DNA of 62,343 nt, taken from assembly GCA_023382535.1 (NCBI GenBank), contig JAHDWA010000025.1, forward strand, positions 1 through 62,343, written 5' to 3'. Of the stretch, positions 57,701 through 62,343 are shown in pieces. Source of the DNA: Anaerolineae bacterium. GTDB taxonomy: Bacteria; Chloroflexota; Anaerolineae; 4572-78; J111. The notes beneath the pieces are model-generated. The model ran no database searches. It was not told where the DNA came from and saw only the letters and a list, made by a program, of their open reading frames with translations. Every line of letters starts with the position of its first letter. The stretch's first letter is position 1. Both the position numbers and the translations under genes were made by a program.

Positions 57701-59364
57701 TTCAGGTTGGGGTCGTCCCAGGCCAGGGTGGGCGCCGATTCAAACGGCACGAACGGCGACCAATTTCCATCCTGGGTGCGCTCGTAATAGCCGGAGACCG
57801 GTCGGCTAAATTGCACCAAATCCGTCTGCCCATCGCCCGCCAGGTCAAGGAATTGCTGCTGACCGGCGCTAACATTGGCCAGCGAGGGCTGCGGCGCGAC
57901 GAGTTCGACCGGCGCGAACCCGGCGACTGTTGTCTCGTGGCCGTTGTCACGTTGCCCAGTGATAGGGCTAAGGTTGCGTTTATAGAACCATGCCCCGGCC
58001 TGTTCGGTTAAAATGCCCGAGATACCCTCGCCGTCCAGGTCGAGCCACTGGTAGTGCGCGCCGTCCAGCCCGTAGGGCAGGTTTTCAAGACTCTCAGGGT
58101 CAACCTCCTGGATAGGCTGCCGGGCCAGTTGCTCGGGATCAGGTACCTGGCTGTACTCGAATTCCAGCGGCGGGAGAGATCTCTTCAGGTAACCGCCTTC
58201 TGCCCGGCGGTTGTAGCCGCTGTGGGTCACGGCAGCGATGAATGAGGCAATAGGGTGACCTTGCTTGAGATCGTCGGGGTTGTGGCGAAGGTTTCGATAG
58301 ACGAAATCGGTGGAACGAACCAGGCAGCCCTGACCAACGCCCTCCTCATTGGGAAAGTGATGGAACATCAGGACGCGCTGGCATAAGCGATAGCTGCGAA
58401 CCTCAAAACCGGAGCGATACGAGGAAAACGGGTCATGCCGGCAGAGCCATTCCGTCGCCTCCTTTGGCTTTGGATCGTCCGGGTCGTGTTCGCCGTAGTC
58501 AAAAACTACCTCGAACAGCCATTCAGCCTGTGCTAAGTCGGGCTGGACCAGACGAGAAACCCGGTTGCCGTACTTGATGCGCTTCAGGTAGCGATTGGTC
58601 GAGCGGCCGGCAGGGGTGCGATTCTGCTCGTGGGCCTGCGATAGGTCAACTCGGTCTGAATTCTCGGCCTTGTACTGGTAGACCATCGCGTTGCCTTTGT
58701 CGTCGTAGCTTTCGCAGATCAGCCAGCTAAAGACATGGGTAGGATCGGCCGGGTCGGCGATCCGGCTTTCGGCGGTTTTGCCATACAGCGTGGTGATGTT
58801 GTCCCGCGTGATCGAACGCCAGTGAGTCTCGCCGGTCTTTGAGTTCGTCCAGCGTTCGATGCGGGCAAACAGCCCTTCAATCCGGGGCCGGTAGTGCTGG
58901 ATGCGATACGTCACCCCGTCCAGGGTTCGCAATGGCAGGGTTTCGCGCTGCCACGCTCCGTTGGCTTCGACCAGCACCGGCGCCAGGTCCTCGGCGCCGG
59001 AGAGGATGAACACATCCGACTCCTCGGCGTCCCGGTACTGCGGGAGGCCCTTGTCGGTCTTACGAGTGATGGCAGGGAGTGAAAGATTCCAGCCGAAACC
59101 GAACGGCCCGTTGCCTGCGCCCGAGTCGTAGGCGAGTGAAAGCTGCGGGCCAAAGCCGGCGCGGCCGGGGCTGGTGGCGATCGGCACGGTCATGGAGCCG
59201 GTGCCGGTGACCGGGTTGGCAGCAAATTTTTCGCCTATGCCCCGAATAGCGCCGCCGCCTTTAGGAAGAGAAAGGGTTGGTGCGGATAGTTGGCTTTTAT
59301 CGGCGCCGGCTTCATTAGGCTGGGCTGCGTTCTGGCTGCCTTCTTGCCTTTGATCGTTAAGCAT
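51667..59364 (-). CDS. TcB-TcC fusion with Rhs core and metallopeptidase-like toxin tip
   Basis: 2565 residues from ATG 59364 (AAGGGGG at ideal spacing; a GTG at 59412 has no such site). The SpvB-like start has GGGAIRGIGEKF and GTGSMTVPIA, followed by FG-GAP/VCBS propeller units (DMSGDGLTDLMRL, DIDGSGVTDIIYL), TcdB middle regions, YD/Rhs repeats and the Rhs core end RYTGKERDEESGLYYHGARYY. Paired DPxG motifs (residues about 2274 and 2297) mark the autoproteolysis site. The ~265-residue tip carries LAHEASHAERF (HExxH, about 2387-2391) and a downstream LEEKRVITGPEQ...IRTNH, like M91/NleD zinc peptidases. The cocoon would hold the toxin until TcA injects it. The tip is AT-rich. Confidence 0.93.
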   Translation of the reverse strand: MLNDQRQEGSQNAAQPNEAGADKSQLSAPTLSLPKGGGAIRGIGEKFAANPVTGTGSMTVPIATSPGRAGFGPQLSLAYDSGAGNGPFGFGWNLSLPAITRKTDKGLPQYRDAEESDVFILSGAEDLAPVLVEANGAWQRETLPLRTLDGVTYRIQHYRPRIEGLFARIERWTNSKTGETHWRSITRDNITTLYGKTAESRIADPADPTHVFSWLICESYDDKGNAMVYQYKAENSDRVDLSQAHEQNRTPAGRSTNRYLKRIKYGNRVSRLVQPDLAQAEWLFEVVFDYGEHDPDDPKPKEATEWLCRHDPFSSYRSGFEVRSYRLCQRVLMFHHFPNEEGVGQGCLVRSTDFVYRNLRHNPDDLKQGHPIASFIAAVTHSGYNRRAEGGYLKRSLPPLEFEYSQVPDPEQLARQPIQEVDPESLENLPYGLDGAHYQWLDLDGEGISGILTEQAGAWFYKRNLSPITGQRDNGHETTVAGFAPVELVAPQPSLANVSAGQQQFLDLAGDGQTDLVQFSRPVSGYYERTQDGNWSPFVPFESAPTLAWDDPNLKFVDLTGDGHADILVTEDQLFTWYPSLAEAGFGPAEQAPQALDEEKGPRLVFADGSQSIYLADMSGDGLTDLMRLRNGEVCYWPNLGYGRFGAKVTMDDAPWFDSPDQFEQRRILLADIDGSGVTDIIYLGRDGVHLYFNQSGNRWSEVTRLGDFPQIDNLSAVLATDLLGNGTACLVWSSPLPGHSRRAMRYLDLMGGQKPHLLISVRNNLGAETRVQYAPSTKFYLADKAAGQPWITRLPFPVHVVERVEVFDHISRNRFVTCSAYHHGYFDGAEREFRGFGLVEQFDTEEFAALSPDGALPEATNLEAASHVPPVLTRTWFHTGAFVEGGRISRQFEEEYYREADLSAGLLGLTDEQQRAMLLDDTMLPQTIRRADGTRVPFDLSAEEMRQACRALKGSILRQEIYGLDGSEEADRPYSVSERNYSLELLQPQGPNRHAVFLTHPRETVDFHYERKLYDVGGQKLADPRVSHALTLAVDDFGNVLQAVAIGYGRRHDDPLLGDDDRKQQKRILLTLTENQYTQPIQENDIYRAPLLCESRTFELLKVLPASKQSGVTNLFRFEELHSRVQEAGDGGHDLPYEDVEAAGATQNQPYRRLIEHVRTLYRRDDLSGPLPLGQLQALALPFESYKLALTPGLLGQVYRRGPENLVPTPATMLGGQSGDQGGYVDLDGNGQGWIPSGRAFYDPKANISTPGATAAQELAEARRHFFLPRKIADPFGHSTTLDYDPYDLLPVRTEDALSNRVQALNDYCVLQPRRLTDLNGNRAEVIFDALGMVVGAAVMGKTTEKLGDSLAGFIADLTPTQIAAFFEAGDPHAPAPALLGQATTRIIYDLDRFKSTGQPSFAATLARETHASEPLPPDGLKVQISFSYSDGFGREIQKKIQAEPGPLIEGGPEVSPRWVGSGWTIFNNKGKPVRQYEPFFSAGHGFEFARHAGVSPVLFYDPAGRVVATLHPNHTWEKVIFDPWRQETWDVNDTVLLDPETDEDVKGFFLRLPDIEYLPTWHGLRTDPAHAAEAAKKWPDPTVRAAEASAAGKAAAHAGTPTVAHFDTLGRPFLTLAHNGFNPDRTPIYFATRVRLDIEGNQREVIDAKDRIVMRYDYDMLGSRIHQASMEAGERWLLNDVTGKPIRSWNSRGHTFRTEYDALRRPMHIFVTGADANNPARELLVQRTVYGETQPNPEANNLRGKVFQLFDSAGVATSDSYDFKGNLRRSRRQLVSDYKTTPDWSGSPALEREIFVSSSAYDALNRPIQLVAPHSGSGASLKTDVIQPCFNEANLLERVDVWLKHAGEPAQLLDPGTADLHAVEDIDYNAKGQRERIAYGNGALTTYDYDPLTFRLIHLKTTRPANPDAIASQLFQNASVVQDLRYTYDPTGNLTRIEDSALKTIHNGQPVEPVSSYIYDAIYRLIEATGREHSGQTAHDFDPPGGNRRDYPFVGHRAHPNNPQALRNYTERYDYDEVGNFQLMRHSADGGSWTQKYNYEEASLIEPGQRSNRLTRTTVGNGFNHLETYTYTDTLGDDGQGCMTAINNIKLAWDFEDQLQQVDLGGGGTAYYVYDAGGQRVRKVIQRQNGARQAERLYLGGFEVYREYNGNGQTVTLEHETLHLMDDQQRIALIETQTIKDSSFILHPSSLTRFQLGNHLGSASVELDKDGALISYEEYHPYGTTALQAMSAAEVSLKRYRYTGKERDEESGLYYHGARYYAPWLGRWTSCDPAGTVDSTNLYMYVKNNPGKFIDPDGRKIEFAPDSSEAFKERFRSTYEYLKKLGASKELDYLESLDYIITIEETFDAEEIGWDRFTGTIYWSTNIGVKTNTGHYLSPALSLAHEASHAERFWSAMQAMEAGDRGEAFEKLRKDRNTIIEDYDNLEEKRVITGPEQDVALKLGLVGKGEKIRTNHIVEEIQIYYTLGPNTVVASGLQYSKSMVRELQSLDRQFKTLISELHKLVKTYHLEDKLEIEREIIQEKIEREKKLEKVQKSGEKKETLQKSNHETSRPQSIPQHTGH
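52787..52814. repeat. Four tandem AAGGATG units inside the TcB/C gene
   Basis: Exact 7-bp copies at 52787, 52794, 52801 and 52808. On the coding strand they give DSSFILHPSSL in an otherwise YD-repeat region. Since 7 is not a multiple of 3, gain or loss of one unit would shift the frame and remove the toxin tip. Confidence 0.85.
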
Positions 59365-59496
59365 CGGTACCCCCTTAAGAGAAGTTATGATTTCAACTTT
59401 ATTCGATCTCACTTCCGAAGTGGAGGAACAATATTCCGAATTTGTTCCGAGGTTGTGGAATGATCTGATTGCTGGTCATACTGAACATTTGTAGAA

Positions 59497-59712
59497 TTAC
59501 TCAGCAGTATTGTGAAAAAGTTCAGACCCCAGCAACTCGTCCAGCAGAAAGCCCACCACCTGCTCGAAACTGCCGAAGGCCCACTGGCGCTGCTCCCCTG
59601 AAACCTCCTGCACGACAAACCGCCACACCGATGGCTGACCCGACGTGGCGGCCTGTTCCTGCCAACAGCGCAGCAGGTAGGAGCGATAAGGCTTTGCTTT
59701 CTTACCATCCAT
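59497..59712 (-). CDS. Small conserved-type protein at the head of the Tc operon
   Basis: 71 residues from ATG 59712; a TTG at 59742 would add 10 residues and neither has a clear ribosome site. The sequence KPYRSYLLRCWQEQ...WRFVVQEVSGEQRQWAFGSFEQVVGFLLDELLG has the pattern of a family of small Chloroflexota proteins (YRSYLLRLW...WRF...F.DL..L..FL) that I recall near regulators; function unknown. First gene downstream of the SARP-like operator, 132 bp before TcB/C. Confidence 0.65.
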   Translation of the reverse strand: MDGKKAKPYRSYLLRCWQEQAATSGQPSVWRFVVQEVSGEQRQWAFGSFEQVVGFLLDELLGSELFHNTAE

Positions 59713-59783
59713 CTGAATTGTCTGACCCTCGATTCCGCTCAATTTCCGCTGGTAACACCACAGAAAAATTATGGTATACTGCT

Positions 59784-59827
59784 ACTATAGCAGGCGACCG
59801 TTCAGTCATCGTTCACAAATCGTTCAG
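59784..59827 (-). promoter_or_regulatory. SARP-type operator and -10 facing the Tc genes
   Basis: On the minus strand three heptamers TGAACGA, TGAACGA, TGAACGG are separated by exactly 4 bp (TTTG, TGAC), an 11-bp period (59799/59810/59821 on the plus strand). They end 8 bp before TATAGT (59789-59784). This equals the published SARP operator layout: heptamers with 4-bp spacers, the last 8 bp from the -10. No -35 is needed in such promoters. On the plus strand a weak TAGTCT (59834-59839) lies 6 bp beyond the repeats and could serve the regulator gene itself. An extended -10 TGGTATACT (59772-59780) also points to the plus strand. Confidence 0.75.
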
Positions 59828-59855
59828 ACGGGATAGTCTTAAACGTGAGGGGGAT

Positions 59856-62343
59856 ATGACGGATTTGTTGGAGATTTCCGTATTGGGCGGGTTGACTCTC
59901 AAGCGGGGTGGGCTGCCTGTAACCGCCTTGGCCTCTCGCAAGACTGAGGCCCTGTTGGGCTACCTGGCTTGTACCCGACGACCGCACGCCCGCGAGGTGC
60001 TGGCCGATTTGCTCTGGGATGATCGCTCTCAAAGCCAGGCGTTGGGTAATCTGCGGGTGGTGCTGACCAGCCTGCGCCAGGTATTGGGACCCTATGTGAC
60101 CATCACCCGGCAGGCGGTGGCCTTTAACCAGGACAGCCCCCATTGGCTGGATGTAGCCGAATTGGAAAGGGGAGTGGCGGCCGCACGCGCACAGAGTCAA
60201 AGCGGCATCCTCTCGCGTGAGGGAGCGGCTCAGTTGGCGCAAGCTCTGGCCCTCTACCGGGGTGACTTTCTGTTGGGGTTCTACTTGCGTGACAGCCAGG
60301 GCTTTGAGGAATGGCTGGTAAGAGAGCGGGAACGGCTGCGGTTGAAGACAATCGAGGCGTTCCACGATCTGGTCGCCGCTTATCTCAACCTGGGAGAGTA
60401 CACCGCCGGAGTCGAACAGGCCGGGCGTCTATTGCAGCTTGACCCCCTTCAGGAAGAAGCCCATCGCCAGCTCATGGGGCTGTTGGTCTACAGCGGCCAG
60501 CGCAACGCCGCCCTGGCCCACTACGACACCTGCCGGCGGATCCTGGCCGACGAGCTAGGCGTAGAACCAACGCCGGAGACAACCGCACTGTACGAACGCA
60601 TTCGAGCCGGGGAGTTGAGCAGAGGGGAAACGAGAGATATGTCCCCTGCACCTCTGCCCCCCCGCTCCCTTACCCAAGACTGGGGTGAGGCTCCAGAAAT
60701 AGGCGTTTTCTACGGGCGACAGGCTGAACTGGCCGAGTTGAAGCAGTGGCTCGTTGCCGACCGCTGCCGCCTGGTGGCCGTCTTGGGGATGGGCGGCATG
60801 GGCAAAACCGTGCTAGCGGCCAAACTAACTGAGACATTGGCGGACCAATTTGACTACGTCATCTGGCGCTCCTTGCTCAACGCCCCACCCTTAGCCGAGA
60901 TTTTACGCGGCTGCCTCCAATTTCTATCCGCTCAGCAGATTACTGACCTGTCTGACAGTCTGGACGAGCGGCTAGGGCTGCTGCTTGATTATCTGCGGCA
61001 GCGCCGCTGCTTGATCGTCCTGGATAACCTCGAAAGTATTCTCCAAGGCGGCGACCGAGCCGGGTATTACCGTCCCGGCTGTGAGGAATACGGCCAGCTT
61101 ATCCAGCGGGTGGGCGAGGCCAGGCACCAGAGTAGTTTACTGCTGACCAGCCGGGAAAGGCCCAGGGGCTTGGCCCGCCTGGAAAAGGATATAGATTTGG
61201 TCCGCTTGCTGCAATTGGCGGGATTGGGCACAGAGGCGGGGCAAGAAATCTTGAAAGCACGGGACCTCGCCGGCTCGGCGCAAACCAGGGCTGCCTTGAT
61301 TGATCGCTATTCGGGCAATCCGCTGGCGTTGAAGTTAGTAACCGAAACCATCCACGAGCTTTTTGCCGGCGACATTGCCGCTTTTCTGACGGAAGAGACT
61401 CTCGTCTTCGACGATATTCGGGATGTGCTGGACCAGCAGTTTGCGCGCTTGTCGGCCCTAGAGCGAGCGATCATTATCTGGTTGGCCATTGAACGCGAGG
61501 CGATTTCAGCCGAGGCTTTGTGGGATAATCTCGCCCCTCGCGGTCGGGAGTCGAAGCGGGCCTTCCTGGAAGCCTTGCGCTCCTTGCAGCGGCGGTCGCT
61601 GCTGGAAAAGAGCGGCGAGGGTTTCACCTTGCAGAATGTTGTCACCGAGTACACCACCGACCGCTTGATTGAGCAAGTTTGCCAGGAGATTGAGGCCGAG
61701 GCGCTAGACCTCTTCGTGAGCCATGCTCTGATGAAGGCGCAAGCTAAGGAGTACGTCCGGCAGAGCCAGGCTCGCCTCATTCTCCAGCCCATCGCCGAGC
61801 GGCTGGTTGCGCGCCTGGGCCAGGCTGGCGTCGAGACCAAGTTGAGGCATCTCCTGACTATCTTGCAAGCAGAAGCGCCCCTAACCCCGGGTTATGCCGG
61901 AGGAAACATCCTTAATCTTTTACTCCAGTTGGGATATGAGGTGCGAGGCTACGACTTTTCTCGGCTCACCGTCTGGCAGGCCTACTTACGGGGGGCGGCC
62001 TTGCCTGAGGTCAATTTCGCCGGGGCTAACCTGAGCCGGTCGGTCTTTACCGATACCTTTGGTCCTGTTTATTCGGTTACTTTTAGCCCAGCGCCATCAA
62101 GCGGCACAGGCGGGCCACTCCTGGCCGTGGGGACAGCGGAAGGTGAGGTCCGCCTCTGGCAGATGCCGGCTGCTCAACCGGTGGGTATCTACCAGGGACA
62201 CAACCGCAGTGTTTCCTGCATCGCATTTAGCCCCGATGGAGAGACTTTGGCCAGTGGCAGTGATGATCAGACAATCCGTCTCTGGAATGCCCGCACCGGG
62301 CAAGTCCTTCACACCCTAAATGGGCACACCGATCCGATCCGGT
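59856..62343 (+). CDS. SARP/BTAD-NB-ARC-WD40 STAND regulator (partial, runs off the right edge)
   Basis: At least 829 residues, no in-frame stop to the window end; ATG 59856 has GAGGGGG upstream. The N-terminus is a SARP-type winged helix (ISVLGGLTLKRGG...LADLLWDD...NLRVVLTSLRQVLG), then the BTAD helical domain (about 95-250, LYRGDFLLGFYLRDSQGFEEWLVRERERLR and LGVEPTPETTALYERI). An NB-ARC/STAND ATPase follows with P-loop LGMGGMGKTVLA (about 308-320) and CLIVLDNLES. After a winged-helix region and LRGAALPEVNFAGANLSRS (pentapeptide-like), WD40 repeats begin (about residue 735, SVSCIAFSPDGETLASGSDDQTIRLWN). Divergent from the Tc genes, whose operator it probably reads. Signal recognised by the WD40 part is unknown. 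Confidence 0.93.
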   Translation, partial: MTDLLEISVLGGLTLKRGGLPVTALASRKTEALLGYLACTRRPHAREVLADLLWDDRSQSQALGNLRVVLTSLRQVLGPYVTITRQAVAFNQDSPHWLDVAELERGVAAARAQSQSGILSREGAAQLAQALALYRGDFLLGFYLRDSQGFEEWLVRERERLRLKTIEAFHDLVAAYLNLGEYTAGVEQAGRLLQLDPLQEEAHRQLMGLLVYSGQRNAALAHYDTCRRILADELGVEPTPETTALYERIRAGELSRGETRDMSPAPLPPRSLTQDWGEAPEIGVFYGRQAELAELKQWLVADRCRLVAVLGMGGMGKTVLAAKLTETLADQFDYVIWRSLLNAPPLAEILRGCLQFLSAQQITDLSDSLDERLGLLLDYLRQRRCLIVLDNLESILQGGDRAGYYRPGCEEYGQLIQRVGEARHQSSLLLTSRERPRGLARLEKDIDLVRLLQLAGLGTEAGQEILKARDLAGSAQTRAALIDRYSGNPLALKLVTETIHELFAGDIAAFLTEETLVFDDIRDVLDQQFARLSALERAIIIWLAIEREAISAEALWDNLAPRGRESKRAFLEALRSLQRRSLLEKSGEGFTLQNVVTEYTTDRLIEQVCQEIEAEALDLFVSHALMKAQAKEYVRQSQARLILQPIAERLVARLGQAGVETKLRHLLTILQAEAPLTPGYAGGNILNLLLQLGYEVRGYDFSRLTVWQAYLRGAALPEVNFAGANLSRSVFTDTFGPVYSVTFSPAPSSGTGGPLLAVGTAEGEVRLWQMPAAQPVGIYQGHNRSVSCIAFSPDGETLASGSDDQTIRLWNARTGQVLHTLNGHTDPIR

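Noticed and set aside
59365..59412. Extension of the TcB/C gene to GTG 59412
   Set aside because: ATG 59364 has AAGGGGG at ideal spacing, while 59412 lacks a site.
59802..60365. 187-codon minus-strand frame upstream of the Tc operon
   Set aside because: It lies opposite the BTAD regulator start, whose protein motifs are clear, and would cover the operator.

Overview
The window looks like a piece of a Chloroflexota chromosome (Anaerolineae-like). This is an inference from gene content: Hanks-type Ser/Thr kinases, FHA and PP2C proteins, SARP/BTAD-STAND regulators, a soluble-adenylyl-cyclase-like protein with TPR repeats, PT-rich cell-surface linkers, and intergenic spacers made of short repeated words. 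No rRNA or CRISPR array is present. One tRNA (Met, CAT) is.

Region 1 (1-7.2 kb, mostly minus strand) is housekeeping: a partial SAM methyltransferase, a zinc-ribbon/FHA protein, prs, a GNAT acetyltransferase, and a ppk1-glk-membrane protein run, then a lone CheY-like receiver. Region 2 (7.6-14.3 kb, plus strand) is a phospho-signalling cluster: Ser/Thr kinase with a PQQ propeller, PP2C phosphatase, J-domain/vWA protein, a second zinc-ribbon/FHA protein, a small acidic protein and a CpXC protein, with a terminator after the small protein. Region 3 (14.3-38 kb) holds hisS, nadK, a 1358-residue cyclase/ATPase/TPR protein, a sigma-70 factor, a LON-domain protein, response regulators, rtcA overlapping a GAF histidine kinase, rnz, rsmG, a degenerate GH3 surface protein, another kinase/FHA pair and an FtsB-like protein.

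Region 4 (38-42.1 kb) starts at tRNA-Met and looks like a decayed mobile island: HTH protein, ParB-like protein, small overlapping ORFs, membrane proteins and a truncated FtsK-type ATPase. It ends at what reads as the 5' scrap of a transposase gene.

Region 5 (42.2-62.3 kb) is the most striking part: a Tc (toxin complex) locus on the minus strand. It encodes a small protein, a 2565-residue TcB-TcC fusion whose AT-rich C-terminal tip carries an HExxH metallopeptidase signature, a truncated peptidoglycan-binding-like ORF and a 3084-residue TcA. Divergent from it is a SARP/BTAD-NB-ARC-WD40 regulator that runs off the window. The 113-144 bp between them carry three heptamers at exact 11-bp period, ending 8 bp before a -10 hexamer facing the toxin genes. 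This is the geometry of SARP operators and suggests that the STAND regulator switches on the toxin.
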